This document shows, piece after piece, positions 23,507 to 32,263 of a stretch of DNA of 64,000 nucleotides; position 1 is the stretch's first letter, and every line of letters begins with the position of its first letter. The DNA lies in contig ONIZ01000001.1 of NCBI GenBank assembly GCA_900317975.1, forward strand, positions 346,107 through 410,106, read 5' to 3'. The notes under the pieces are model-generated. The model was not told the DNA's origin, did not search any database, and worked only from the letters and a program-made list of their open reading frames with translations. This DNA is from an uncultured Bacillota bacterium. Its GTDB lineage: Bacteria; Bacillota_I; Bacilli_A; RF39; UBA660. The position numbers and the translations under genes were made by a program.

Positions 23507-23902
23507 ATGATTACTGAAGATTATGTATCTTTTGAAGTGGCTAAGCTGCTCAAAGAGAAAGGGTTTTTTAAAGATGTAGATTTGAGAATGATTCAAAATT
23601 TGTCATTTTACGATAATATTGGTTTATCTCATAATCTTAACAAATGGTATGATAGTTTAATTCAAGATAAAATAGATTTTGTAGTTGCTCCAACTCATCA
23701 AATGGCAATGAAATGGCTGAGAGAAGAAAAAAGAACATCAATCATTATTGAATTTGACGTTACAAAAAGAGGATATTGCCCTTATGTTCATCAACTTGAT
23801 TATGATATGGATTGGGTGGTTAAATGGAGAATTAATATTCCGATGAAATATGAAGAAGCTGTTGAAGTTGCACTTAAATATACACTTGAAAATTTGATTT
23901 GA
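23507..23902 (+). CDS. Family B protein, copy 3 (131 aa)
   Basis: This paralog begins MITEDYVSFEVAKLLKEKG and ends YEEAVEVALKYTLENLI; the middle unit is APTHQMAMKWLREEKR. The first 60 bases are very close to copies 2 and 4 at the DNA level, providing homology for recombination between copies. Confidence 0.75.
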   Translation: MITEDYVSFEVAKLLKEKGFFKDVDLRMIQNLSFYDNIGLSHNLNKWYDSLIQDKIDFVVAPTHQMAMKWLREEKRTSIIIEFDVTKRGYCPYVHQLDYDMDWVVKWRINIPMKYEEAVEVALKYTLENLI

Positions 23903-23908
23903 ATAACT

Positions 23909-24133
23909 ATGGCAACAGGTAGAAGACTATTAGAGGAATCAATGCCTCACAATTATAAGCAAGGATGTCTATATCCTACACACTATTTAGAGACTGAAGA
24001 GAAGCCTTATGGAGGAACAAAGAAACGTAATGTCAGACATGTTCGTAAGATGGGCCAATCAAAAGTCAGAAAACAGTTAAAGAAGGATTTAGAAAAGGAA
24101 TTAGAAAATATTGAAGAGGAGACAAAATTATGA
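23909..24133 (+). CDS. Basic hypothetical protein (74 aa)
   Basis: The central stretch (GGTKKRNVRHVRKMGQSKVRKQLKKD) is strongly basic, followed by an acidic helical tail. Nucleic-acid binding is plausible. The gene overlaps copy 4 of family B by four bases. Confidence 0.6.
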   Translation: MATGRRLLEESMPHNYKQGCLYPTHYLETEEKPYGGTKKRNVRHVRKMGQSKVRKQLKKDLEKELENIEEETKL

Positions 24134-24486
24134 TTAAAGAAGATTTTGTATCTTTCGAAGTGGCTCAGTTGCTAAAAGAGAAAGGACTTAATATGCCACT
24201 TAATAGTAAAGATTGGATATGTTGTATGTATGATGAAAATGGAAATATTCATTGGGGTATGTATGCTGAAAACTGGTATTTTAGAATAACTCATCAAGTA
24301 GCAATGAAATGGTTGAGAGAAGTGCATAATATTAACATTGAAATTAGGTGCTATAAAAACATTGTAGAAGCATTCATTATGACAATTGAAGATCTTCCTA
24401 AATGCTTGGTTAGGGGTATATCATCAAATAAATATGAAGAAACCGTTGAAGCAGCACTAAAACATTGTCTTAAAAATTTGATTTAA
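24130..24486 (+). CDS. Family B protein, copy 4 (118 aa)
   Basis: The shortest of the array copies, with MIKEDFVSFEVAQLLKEKG, THQVAMKWLREVHNI and YEETVEAALKHCLKNLI. The start overlaps the preceding gene by ATGA. Confidence 0.75.
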   Translation: MIKEDFVSFEVAQLLKEKGLNMPLNSKDWICCMYDENGNIHWGMYAENWYFRITHQVAMKWLREVHNINIEIRCYKNIVEAFIMTIEDLPKCLVRGISSNKYEETVEAALKHCLKNLI

Positions 24487-24503
24487 AAATATAAGGATAA
24501 GTT

Positions 24504-24578
24504 ATGGCAACAATTAAAAGTTATATAGATATAGAACATAGCAAGAAGTTGACAAAGTTTTTTCAAAATTTGATTTGA
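24504..24578 (+). pseudogene. Remnant: family C start joined to family B end
   Basis: A 24-residue frame begins MATIKSYIDIEHSKKLTKF, which is the family C N-terminus (compare KSYTDLDQSKKLAEI), and ends FQNLI with the bases AAAATTTGATTT that end every family B gene. It looks like a deletion scar joining the two families. Whether it is still translated is unknown. Confidence 0.5.
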
Positions 24579-24580
24579 AT

Positions 24581-24838
24581 ATGGGAAAGAAAATAATTTT
24601 GTTTGTATTTATACTCTTAGCATTTACCGGGTGTGATGTAACAATGGGACGATTAAATGTGACAAATGGGACTAAATACATAGTTACATCAAAGAAGAAA
24701 AAGGTAGATGATTATTACTATACTTATCATCTTATTAAAGAAGGAGAAGATACACTGTATAATTATCATTATATAGACACTGCTAATTTTAACATTGGGG
24801 ATACGTTAGTTTTAACCATCAAAGTAAAAGGAGAATAA
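24581..24838 (+). CDS. Small lipoprotein (85 aa)
   Basis: The ATG start gives MGKKIILFVFILLAFTGC, a signal peptide with lipobox FTGC (C18) followed by Asp. The mature part is a small beta-rich domain ending FNIGDTLVLTIKVKGE. It should be lipid-anchored in the envelope. The function is unknown; the domain ending resembles family E. Confidence 0.7.
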   Translation: MGKKIILFVFILLAFTGCDVTMGRLNVTNGTKYIVTSKKKKVDDYYYTYHLIKEGEDTLYNYHYIDTANFNIGDTLVLTIKVKGE

Positions 24839-24841
24839 GTT

Positions 24842-25273
24842 ATGAAAAGTTATACTGATTTAGATCAAAGTAAGAAGTTGGCAGAGATACTGGCGATTGA
24901 AAGCGCAGATTATCATTATATTGCACAAGGAGAAACAGCATATGTCTATCCATATACTTTGTCAAGTGATGCTATAGAACAATATAAAAATATTAAGTAT
25001 ATTCCTTGTTGGAGTCTTGCTGCATTAATGAATCTATTGCCAAGTGAATTTACAGAAAAAGGTGAATATTCTGAAACTACATATAAAATAGACATTCGTA
25101 AATATGCATTAACCGATGATGTAGATATTTATCAGATTGCGTATGGTAATTATCGTTGGTTTAAAGATGGGAGTAATATATGGGTCGATATGGTTAATAG
25201 TGGTGAAAGAGAAGAGTTAATTGATGCTGTATTCCAAATGATTTGTTGGTTAAAAGAAAATGATAAGTTATGA
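24842..25273 (+). CDS. Family C protein, copy 1 (143 aa)
   Basis: One of three paralogs with the N-terminus MKxYTxLxQSKKLAEIL--ESAD, an internal CWSLAALL--LP, and a C-terminal VDACxEMI-KLKE. The family is one I recall from Bacteroidota phages and metagenomes, without known function. The invariant WSLAALL helix may be an interaction surface. Confidence 0.75.
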   Translation: MKSYTDLDQSKKLAEILAIESADYHYIAQGETAYVYPYTLSSDAIEQYKNIKYIPCWSLAALMNLLPSEFTEKGEYSETTYKIDIRKYALTDDVDIYQIAYGNYRWFKDGSNIWVDMVNSGEREELIDAVFQMICWLKENDKL

Positions 25274-25488
25274 TTGATACAGAAGAACTACTAAATAGAT
25301 TATACAAAAGAGCAGAAGAAGGATATTATGATGATAAGCCCGCGTATCAGTTTTCTAAAGATGAACTGAACTTGATGCATTATCTTGGATGGATGGATGA
25401 AGCAAGTTACAATATTAAGAAACAAAAATTAGAACAGAGAATTGATGAGTATTATTGTCTTGAACAACATTATTTATTAGTAATATGA
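25270..25488 (+). CDS. Hypothetical protein (72 aa)
   Basis: A small helical, Tyr-rich protein lying between family C copies, with 4-base overlaps at both ends. The function is unknown. Confidence 0.65.
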   Translation: MIDTEELLNRLYKRAEEGYYDDKPAYQFSKDELNLMHYLGWMDEASYNIKKQKLEQRIDEYYCLEQHYLLVI

Positions 25489-25859
25489 AAGGTTATACAA
25501 ATTTAGAACAAAGTAAGAAGTTGGCAGAGATTCTGCCGTTTGAAAGTGCGGATATGCATTGGCAATATATTGAAGAAGATAATGGACAACTACAATGGTT
25601 TTGTTTTCCAAAAGATTTTTCAATTAATCAACATGATACAATTTCAGCTTGGAGTCTTGCAGCATTGCTTAATGTCATTCCTAAGAAAATAAAAGATTTT
25701 AATGTATTGAGAATTGATATAGGTGAAAGTACTTTTGCTATATGGTATGATGAAATTGGGTATGGAGTCAATAGGGAATTACCTGATATAGAAATGAAGG
25801 AACCGGTTGATGCATGTGTTGAAATGATATTGAAATTAAAAGAAAAAAATCAGATATGA
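25485..25859 (+). CDS. Family C protein, copy 2 (124 aa)
   Basis: It begins MKGYTNLEQSKKLAEILPFESADMHW and ends VDACVEMILKLKEKNQI. It overlaps copy 3 by four bases (ATGA). The first 50 bases are nearly identical to copy 3. Confidence 0.75.
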   Translation: MKGYTNLEQSKKLAEILPFESADMHWQYIEEDNGQLQWFCFPKDFSINQHDTISAWSLAALLNVIPKKIKDFNVLRIDIGESTFAIWYDEIGYGVNRELPDIEMKEPVDACVEMILKLKEKNQI

Positions 25860-26278
25860 AAGGTTATACAAATTTAGAACAAAGCAAAAAGTTGGCAGAG
25901 TTTTTGTCACTTAAAAGTGCAGATATGTGTCTGACTTTTGTAAATAAGGTATGGAATCCTGTATGGGGTAAAGCGGATGATATTTATCAACTTCAAAAAA
26001 AATGTTATGAACCTGATTATACTAAAGATAACTATGTTGATATTGATGAATTTGAACCAAAAGTGGTTCCTTGTTGGAGTCTTGCAGCACTGCTTGGTGT
26101 TTTGCCTGATACTATAACAAGTAATGACGGAATTGCTTTCAAGTTAAATATCAAAAAGAACATTATTGAATATTCCAATCCTCCTTTATATCTTATATAT
26201 AAATCTGTTAAATCAGATAATATTGTTGATGCTTGCTATGAAATGATATTTAAATTACATGAATTAAATTTATTGTAA
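25856..26278 (+). CDS. Family C protein, copy 3 (140 aa)
   Basis: It begins MKGYTNLEQSKKLAEFLSLKSADM, has VPCWSLAALLGVLPDTI in the centre and ends VDACYEMIFKLHELNLL. It closes the tandem family C group. Confidence 0.75.
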   Translation: MKGYTNLEQSKKLAEFLSLKSADMCLTFVNKVWNPVWGKADDIYQLQKKCYEPDYTKDNYVDIDEFEPKVVPCWSLAALLGVLPDTITSNDGIAFKLNIKKNIIEYSNPPLYLIYKSVKSDNIVDACYEMIFKLHELNLL

Positions 26279-26280
26279 CT

Positions 26281-26619
26281 ATGGATAAGAAAGAAATATA
26301 TTTTTGTGTTGATTATTTTAGCAAATATTATTTTCCTTTAGAAGGTATTTGGGATGCTACTAATTATGAAGATACTGAATATGCTATTAAGAATAATATG
26401 CCAATAATTGTAACATATTCTATGGCTCATTTATCTTTTGATCTCATTAATCTTGGATATGACATATATCTTTGCTATAGAGATAAAAAAGTAAAAATTG
26501 AACCTCACATGGATTTATCAGGAATTGGTGAACCCTGTAAAGATCTGAAATTTGGTCATAACATATTCAAATTGTTCAGAGCTGGTGTTTTTAATGAACT
26601 TTTAGGAATTAATGACTAA
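26281..26619 (+). CDS. Hypothetical protein (112 aa)
   Basis: A soluble alpha/beta protein, aromatic-rich, with no motif I recognise. It starts two bases after family C copy 3 and is probably in the same transcript. Confidence 0.65.
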   Translation: MDKKEIYFCVDYFSKYYFPLEGIWDATNYEDTEYAIKNNMPIIVTYSMAHLSFDLINLGYDIYLCYRDKKVKIEPHMDLSGIGEPCKDLKFGHNIFKLFRAGVFNELLGIND

Positions 26620-26648
26620 TTATAATAAACTATTGACAGGTAGAGAGT

Positions 26649-26900
26649 ATGAATAAAAAGAAATTTGAAACAAAAGAAGAATATCTTGAATATTGTAAGA
26701 AATATGAGATATTGAACATTCCATCAAACTATGGATCCCAATACACTTATATAAATGAAGGAATAAAAAGAGATACTTATTTTGGTGAACGATATATTTC
26801 TTATGAGCCAAAGTCTTATCCTTGTATTATGATTTGGGAAGATAATGGAGCATCAATTAATGGTGTGTTTGTCTATGAATCTGATTTCAATAATAACTAA
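26649..26900 (+). CDS. Hypothetical protein (83 aa)
   Basis: The protein has a helical Lys/Glu-rich start (KKFETKEEYLEYCKKY) and a beta-rich end with the Tyr/Ser/Pro stretch YISYEPKSYPCIMIWEDNG. No family is recognised. Confidence 0.6.
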   Translation: MNKKKFETKEEYLEYCKKYEILNIPSNYGSQYTYINEGIKRDTYFGERYISYEPKSYPCIMIWEDNGASINGVFVYESDFNNN

Positions 26901-26930
26901 TATTAATATATATAATTAAAACAAATAATT

Positions 26931-27584
26931 ATGAGTACTTGGACATGGACATTTATTAAGCCTGAATATTTATCAAAGACGGCTATTGAAAACTTATTGA
27001 ATGATGCTATCAAACATTGTGGTGGTATTTATTATGAAAACTATAAAAAGTATGGGTGGGATTATGAATTGAAAGATTGGCTTGATATGCATAAAGAGGA
27101 ATATGATTATTTTGTTAATATATGTGGTGTTCCTGAAGAAAAAATGACTGAAGAATACCTTACTGAAGAGTTGAAGAAAAGAATTGAAAAATGCGAGGAA
27201 TATGTAAAATATTATCAAATGGTTCTTGATGGTAAGATGACATTCAGAGAGATGCTTGAAAAAACAAAAGACAAAAAACAACCATCAAAACCACATTTGA
27301 TGAACTATGGATATAGTCGTGATTTTTATGTTATTGAACGTCATGGGGATATATATGTTAATATAAAATTTGAATGGTGGAGAAACCAAAGAGATTCAGA
27401 AAATGAGTTTTATACTGTAGATAGTCTTATTGAAGAAGTAAAGAAATCAAGATATCTAAGTTATTATGATTATGAACTTGGTGAATATGTTAGTGAAAAT
27501 GAATTGACACCAAAGCTTGAAAAGAAATTACGAGAATATTATGGGGCAATTGGAGACAATAATTTTTACGTTCATTTCGGATAA
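26931..27584 (+). CDS. Hypothetical protein (217 aa)
   Basis: The opening MSTWTWTFIKPEYLSKTAIENLL, a central coiled-coil-like stretch (about 75-115) and a C-terminal acidic/aromatic part (YDYELGEYVSENELTPKLEKKL) characterise this protein. I recall such 'TWTW' openings in phage proteins of unknown function. There is no membrane segment. Confidence 0.7.
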   Translation: MSTWTWTFIKPEYLSKTAIENLLNDAIKHCGGIYYENYKKYGWDYELKDWLDMHKEEYDYFVNICGVPEEKMTEEYLTEELKKRIEKCEEYVKYYQMVLDGKMTFREMLEKTKDKKQPSKPHLMNYGYSRDFYVIERHGDIYVNIKFEWWRNQRDSENEFYTVDSLIEEVKKSRYLSYYDYELGEYVSENELTPKLEKKLREYYGAIGDNNFYVHFG

Positions 27585-27631
27585 TATAATATTAAATAAG
27601 TGAATGTCAAATAATTTAATAACTAATTAAT

Positions 27632-27862
27632 ATGGAAACAATCAATTTTTCTTGGAAACCGATAACTGAGATTCCGACAAAACATTGGGCAAATAATTAT
27701 GCAATAAGCCCTTTATATTTAGTACGTTGTGGAGAAAAGGATGGTGTATCTATTCTTGGATATTCTCACTATAGTTTTGCTACAAAAACTTGGATAGATT
27801 GTTTTAACGCAACAGCTGCAGGAGTACATAAAGTTACGGAATGGACAGATATTAAAATATAA
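27632..27862 (+). CDS. DUF551-like small protein (76 aa)
   Basis: The pattern W-x-P-I-T-E-I-P near the start, a YLVRCGEKDGVSILGYSHY strand pair, W-I-D-C-F and a closing VTEWTDIK fits the DUF551 type found in many phages. The function is unknown. Its stop codon overlaps the next start (TAATG). Confidence 0.65.
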   Translation: METINFSWKPITEIPTKHWANNYAISPLYLVRCGEKDGVSILGYSHYSFATKTWIDCFNATAAGVHKVTEWTDIKI

Positions 27863-28131
27863 TGCCTATGTCACATAAAGATCTATTAATAAGATGTCAT
27901 CATCAAATAGGAAGTTTCAAATATATTATAGTAAAAAGAAAACAAGATAATAAGTTGGTTCCATTACGAGTATATTTGAATGAGGTACAAGCAAATGCAA
28001 CATCTTATGATAAAGATTCTATAGTAGTTTCAGTAAAGTATAAGATTCGCTATTGTGGAAAAACAAAATGGATAAATGAAGATAATATCTATGACACAAA
28101 AGAAGAAGCATATAAAATAATATTAAAATAA
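27862..28131 (+). CDS. Hypothetical protein (89 aa)
   Basis: A basic, beta-rich small protein coupled to the upstream gene by TAATG. No motif is recognised. Confidence 0.6.
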   Translation: MPMSHKDLLIRCHHQIGSFKYIIVKRKQDNKLVPLRVYLNEVQANATSYDKDSIVVSVKYKIRYCGKTKWINEDNIYDTKEEAYKIILK

Positions 28132-28137
28132 TAAATT

Positions 28138-28287
28138 ATGACTGAAGAAGATGTAAGAAAACAAATGCAAGAAGGATTTGCAAAGGTACAACCCAAAGTT
28201 GTGGAAATGACAAATATTATTATGGATGCTTATCAAGAAGGATTCAAAACATGTTTTAAGTTATTAACTGGGCAAGAATTTAATTAA
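28138..28287 (+). CDS. Small hypothetical protein (49 aa)
   Basis: A short helical frame (MTEEDVRKQMQEGFAKVQP) with the ending YQEGFKTCFKLLTGQEFN. The latter half resembles the 'YQxGLEIG' tail of the protein at 28316. The function is unknown. Confidence 0.55.
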   Translation: MTEEDVRKQMQEGFAKVQPKVVEMTNIIMDAYQEGFKTCFKLLTGQEFN

Positions 28288-28315
28288 ATATAATAAATAT
28301 AATTTTTAATACATT

Positions 28316-28642
28316 ATGATTTATAAAGGAAAAACATATAATACATTTGGCGAAGTATTTAATTTGGGGTTGAAACTCGCTAAGGAAAATAATGAGGAAG
28401 CACAAGAATTCTTCAAAGAGTATATTAAGTATATTGTTACATGTAATAATTGTTCAATAGATGAAGCTACAGAAATTGCTCAGAGAAACTTTGGGTATTT
28501 TGCAGGATATTATAATCAAGATGTATGCGATATTATTTATAAAACTTATGGTACTTCACATCCAATATTTGGAGACAAACCATTTGAAGTGAGTCCTGAG
28601 AAAGCATATCAAACTGGATTAGAAATTGGAAAAAGCCTATGA
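28316..28642 (+). CDS. Hypothetical protein (108 aa)
   Basis: A helical protein with VTCNNCSIDEATEIAQRNFGYFAGYY, where the two Cys are separated by two residues. No family is recognised. It overlaps the next gene by four bases. Confidence 0.6.
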   Translation: MIYKGKTYNTFGEVFNLGLKLAKENNEEAQEFFKEYIKYIVTCNNCSIDEATEIAQRNFGYFAGYYNQDVCDIIYKTYGTSHPIFGDKPFEVSPEKAYQTGLEIGKSL

Positions 28643-29058
28643 TTTATATATTATTAAGTATATTTATATTATATACAATTTGTTGTTGTCTTGATGGACC
28701 AGATCTTAAGCCTAAGTGGCAAGATTGGTTAGGTGGCAAATTACATCAATATGGGAATCAATTTGTAAAATACATTCCATATTATCCATTAGATTTTTCT
28801 CCTATGAATGTTAAGATATATGAACAACATATAGAACCTATACAACTAAAAAATAGAAGTTATGTTTCTGAATTTGATTTGTTGCATAATGGTTATAATA
28901 AAGATATATATATGGATCATCTTGTAAAGTCTAGTCATAGGCAATTATTTGATGAAATTGAAAAGAATAATCTTATTACAACAGAAATTATTCAGAATCC
29001 TTATAATCATTCAATAGAAATCGAAAGTAGATTAGAAGTATGTAAAAACGTCATTTAA
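28639..29058 (+). CDS. Membrane-anchored hypothetical protein (139 aa)
   Basis: A short N-terminal hydrophobic segment (MIYILLSIFILYTICCCL) precedes a polar domain with a proline-rich 'YIPYYPLDFSPMN'. The Cys cluster at 14-17 is not a standard lipobox. It is probably a signal anchor. The function is unknown. Confidence 0.6.
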   Translation: MIYILLSIFILYTICCCLDGPDLKPKWQDWLGGKLHQYGNQFVKYIPYYPLDFSPMNVKIYEQHIEPIQLKNRSYVSEFDLLHNGYNKDIYMDHLVKSSHRQLFDEIEKNNLITTEIIQNPYNHSIEIESRLEVCKNVI

Positions 29059-29071
29059 ACAAAATATTATT

Positions 29072-29206
29072 ATGAAAAGTTGGACAGCATCAGATCATGG
29101 AAAGGTTGAAGAAATTAAGATTGCTCTTCTACAACTTGAAAAAGAACATCTTATTTCATATAGTGAGGAAATGGAATGGTTAGATAATCTTAAATACAGA
29201 GAATAA
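29072..29206 (+). CDS. Small helical protein (44 aa)
   Basis: A short frame (MKSWTASDHGKVEEIKIALLQLEKE) that is one long amphipathic helix by pattern, ending two bases before the next gene. Confidence 0.5.
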   Translation: MKSWTASDHGKVEEIKIALLQLEKEHLISYSEEMEWLDNLKYRE

Positions 29207-29208
29207 TT

Positions 29209-29676
29209 ATGAATATATTTAATTTTATAAAACAGATATTTTGCTCTCATAATTATGTTTTTAGACAAAATATTTATGGGGATGAAATTAATGAACATAA
29301 TGGAAATCGTTCTATATGGCAATGCACAAAATGCGGAAAGATAATCTATAAAAAGGATCAAAAGTTAGATATAGATAATACATTATCATTAGATACTGAA
29401 TTATCTAATTTAACTGATATTTATTATAGAAACATTGAAAAGGAATGGGAAAAATCTCATGCTAAACTTATAAACTACACAATAGCTGGTTTAAAATGTA
29501 ATGCTAAAAAAGGTTTAAATAGTTGGGAAGGATATGTTATATTAAAAAATGATGATGTTAAATATTTTAGAGACTTTTTTCAAAAACAATATTTAGAAAT
29601 TGAGATGAAAACGAACACTAAAAGTGATGTTGACACAAAGGAATATTATGTAAAAATTTATTGGGGTAAACTTTAG
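29209..29676 (+). CDS. Putative zinc-binding phage protein (155 aa)
   Basis: Near the N-terminus, FCSHNYVF and WQCTKCGKIIYKKD give a Cys-His ... Cys-x2-Cys set, as in small zinc proteins of phages. The C-terminal half is mixed alpha/beta without further Cys pairs. The function is unknown. Confidence 0.65.
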   Translation: MNIFNFIKQIFCSHNYVFRQNIYGDEINEHNGNRSIWQCTKCGKIIYKKDQKLDIDNTLSLDTELSNLTDIYYRNIEKEWEKSHAKLINYTIAGLKCNAKKGLNSWEGYVILKNDDVKYFRDFFQKQYLEIEMKTNTKSDVDTKEYYVKIYWGKL

Positions 29677-29681
29677 ATATT

Positions 29682-29879
29682 ATGATTAAGAAATTTGAGT
29701 TGAATGATACTGAATATCAAAGGGCAGTAGAATTTGAAAAGAAACATAGACATTATTCTGGTGCAATAGGTGGACATATATCTGTTGAGTTTTCATTAAC
29801 AGGTCTTGGTTGTGCTAAAACGGTAAAATGCTTTATTTGTGATGAATCTGAAAATATAACTGATTATTCTCACTGGTAA
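29682..29879 (+). CDS. Small hypothetical protein (65 aa)
   Basis: The sequence FEKKHRHYSGAIGGHISVEFSLTGLGCAKTVKCFICDESENITDYSHW resembles small phage proteins I recall ending in 'DITDY-x-W'. A CxxC-like pair (CFIC) is present. The function is unknown. Confidence 0.65.
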   Translation: MIKKFELNDTEYQRAVEFEKKHRHYSGAIGGHISVEFSLTGLGCAKTVKCFICDESENITDYSHW

Positions 29880-29882
29880 ATT

Positions 29883-30689
29883 ATGGATAACATACATACA
29901 ATAGTAATTCCTGATGTTCATGGTAGAACATTTTGGAAAACAGTTTTTGAAAAATATACTAAGGAAGACTATCCAGATATTGTTATAGTCTTTCTTGGTG
30001 ATTATGTTGATCCTTATTCATTTGAAGGGATTGATAAAGAATCAGCAATTGACAATTTCAAAGAAATCATAGATGTAGCCAAAGCTGACAATAGAGTGCA
30101 TCTTCTTTTTGGAAATCATGATATGCATTATTGGTATGATGCTCCTTATAAATGTAGGGTAGATAATAAGAACTATGATATTATCAAAAAGATATTCTTG
30201 GATAATTTTGATATGTTCAATGTTGCATATGAAGAAATAATTGATGATGAAAAGTTCTTATATACTCATGCTGGTGTCACACAATATTGGTTGAATCATC
30301 TTCAGTTTCATGGTAAGATGGGCTTAGAAACTAATTTTGGAAAGATGAAAGAGTCTCAAATTCCTTTTTGTGAAATGCTTAGAGACATGACACCTGATGC
30401 AGACAAGTTGAACAAACTAAAAGGTAATTTCCAAGGTGAAGCAAATCTTTGGATGGCATCTTATTCACGTGGTGGTGATTATTCAGATGGAAGTTGTATA
30501 TGGGCAGACTTATCAGAATGGTTTTATAATGGAGCTGAAATTTCAGGAATATGGCAAGTATTCGGTCATTCACGTTGGTCTAAAAATGATCCAGATAACT
30601 TATATATTGACTATGATAGAAAGTTTGCTTGTGTAGATACAGGTAGTTCTTGGATAATTACTAATGGCAAACAATTTATTAAAGTCTAA
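29883..30689 (+). CDS. Calcineurin-like metallophosphoesterase (268 aa)
   Basis: All core motifs of the PPP/bis-tetraphosphatase superfamily are present: D11-x-H13 (PDVHGR), GDYVDP (39-44), GNHD (77-80), YTHAGV and VFGHSRW. Likely activities are Ser/Thr phosphatase, Ap4A hydrolase or another phosphoesterase; the sequence does not decide. It acts in the cytosol. It ends just before a promoter and is probably the last gene of its transcript. A phage could use it to change host protein phosphorylation or alarmone levels (inference). Confidence 0.85.
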   Translation: MDNIHTIVIPDVHGRTFWKTVFEKYTKEDYPDIVIVFLGDYVDPYSFEGIDKESAIDNFKEIIDVAKADNRVHLLFGNHDMHYWYDAPYKCRVDNKNYDIIKKIFLDNFDMFNVAYEEIIDDEKFLYTHAGVTQYWLNHLQFHGKMGLETNFGKMKESQIPFCEMLRDMTPDADKLNKLKGNFQGEANLWMASYSRGGDYSDGSCIWADLSEWFYNGAEISGIWQVFGHSRWSKNDPDNLYIDYDRKFACVDTGSSWIITNGKQFIKV

Positions 30690-30707
30690 TATTTTAACAT
30701 ATTATTA

Positions 30708-30745
30708 TTGAATTTTTTCATATCTTTACTATATTATTATTGTAA
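30708..30745 (+). promoter_or_regulatory. Phage consensus promoter
   Basis: TTGAAT, 16 bases, TATATT, then ATTATTGTAATT. It drives a small membrane protein and family D copies 2 and 3. Confidence 0.75.
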
Positions 30746-30767
30746 TTAATATTAAAATTTTAAAGAT

Positions 30768-30998
30768 ATGAAGTCATTAGTATTTTCTTTCGGTTTCTAT
30801 TTTTTGTTGGTAATGAATCTTATTGCTATCAGTAATCCTCTTTCATTGTGGATGCTGACAGCAATTTTCTTTGATCTGGTTGCGCTTTATTTCTCAAAGA
30901 ACATCTCAAGTAAAATGATTTACAAGATTTCCGGAATCAGCTATCTTCAGAAGATGTTCAAAAATAATCCGGTAATTATGGAAATGACTAATGAGTAA
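30768..30998 (+). CDS. Small membrane protein (76 aa)
   Basis: Two hydrophobic segments (about 3-22 and 25-43) form a hairpin in the inner membrane, and a basic amphipathic tail (KNISSKMIYKISG) follows. It is the first gene after a promoter. The function is unknown. Confidence 0.65.
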   Translation: MKSLVFSFGFYFLLVMNLIAISNPLSLWMLTAIFFDLVALYFSKNISSKMIYKISGISYLQKMFKNNPVIMEMTNE

Positions 30999-31028
30999 AC
31001 TTATTTAAATAATTAAAAGATAAGTGAT

Positions 31029-32261
31029 ATGAACTACGAAAAGAAATACAACGAGGCTCTTGACAGAGCAAAAATGGAAATGTCTAAAGATGGCATGAAG
31101 AATGATGTAATAGCCATACATTTAGCAGAGACTATATTTCCTGAGCTTAAAAAAGATGAGAATGAGATGATAAAGGAAGAACTTATTAAACACCTAAAGG
31201 AAGGTGCTGAAGGTTATGAACCAGCGGGCAGCAACAGTGATTATAAACGATGGCTTACTTGGTTTGAAAAGCAAGATGAATTAGTTAATTCTTTATCAAA
31301 AGGATTAGATAATGCACATGAACGGATTGATAAACTTATACAGAAAAATAATGAATTATGTGTCAAACTTGAAAAGCAAAGTGAGAAGAAACATAAATTC
31401 AATATAGGAGATATTATCTCAGATGGCCAGGCAGTATTCCGTGTTGATAATATTACAAAGAATTGTATTGGACAAGATTGTTATTTTCTTGTTAATGTAG
31501 AATCCGAGAAAAAAGGAATTCGATACCTTCAACTTACTGATTCACAAGGAAACCGTCATAATTTTGGAGAAATAACTTGGTTATGTGAACAAGTTGATGC
31601 AAAATTTGAAAAGCAAGACAAGCAGAAATCTGTTGATACAGTTAAACCTAAGTTTGAGATTGGTGATTGGGTTATCAATAGAACCAACGCTATTATCATG
31701 CAGATTATAAATAATAAAGATTTTTATGAATCTGTTGAAATAAATGGACAAAGAAGAACAGATAGCTATGATTATGCAGACCGGGATTTTAGACTTTGGA
31801 CTATTCAGGATGTAAATGATGGTGATGTTCTTGTTGGGAGTTATGGAACTTTCATTTTTATGAGTAAAAGTTATGGTTATTGTGGCATATTAAGTGATAA
31901 CACATTTATAAGAAGTACAGGAAATAATGAGTGGACAGAAGATCTGCATCCAGCCACCAAAGAACAGCGTGATCTTTTATTTAAAAAGATGAAGGAAGCA
32001 GGATATGAGTGGGATGGTGAAAAGAAGGAGTTGAAGAAGTTTCATGTTATTGATGAAGGCAAACCTGAAATGGACTATTGTTTCACTAAAATGATGAATG
32101 ATGAAAAAGTAAGTTCTGCGTGGAGTGAAGAAGATACATTTAAGGTACAAAGAATATGTAAGTATTTGGATGAAGGCAAGAAGTATTATGCTGATATTAC
32201 TGAAGTTAGAGAATGTATGAATTGGCTCAAATCCATTAAAGAAAGATTAGGAGGAAAATAA
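31029..32261 (+). CDS. Family D modular protein, copy 2 (410 aa)
   Basis: Modules in order: AETIFPELKKDENEMIKEEL with TWFEKQDE; a short coiled coil; FNIGDIIS and FEIGDWVIN beta units; LWTIQDVNDGDVLVG; HPATKEQRDLLFKKMKEAGYEWDGEKKELKK; AWSEEDTFKVQRI; and MNWLKSIKERLGG. It shares every unit with copies 1 or 3, in a different combination. No enzyme motif is visible. Confidence 0.8.
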   Translation: MNYEKKYNEALDRAKMEMSKDGMKNDVIAIHLAETIFPELKKDENEMIKEELIKHLKEGAEGYEPAGSNSDYKRWLTWFEKQDELVNSLSKGLDNAHERIDKLIQKNNELCVKLEKQSEKKHKFNIGDIISDGQAVFRVDNITKNCIGQDCYFLVNVESEKKGIRYLQLTDSQGNRHNFGEITWLCEQVDAKFEKQDKQKSVDTVKPKFEIGDWVINRTNAIIMQIINNKDFYESVEINGQRRTDSYDYADRDFRLWTIQDVNDGDVLVGSYGTFIFMSKSYGYCGILSDNTFIRSTGNNEWTEDLHPATKEQRDLLFKKMKEAGYEWDGEKKELKKFHVIDEGKPEMDYCFTKMMNDEKVSSAWSEEDTFKVQRICKYLDEGKKYYADITEVRECMNWLKSIKERLGGK

Positions 32262-32263
32262 TT

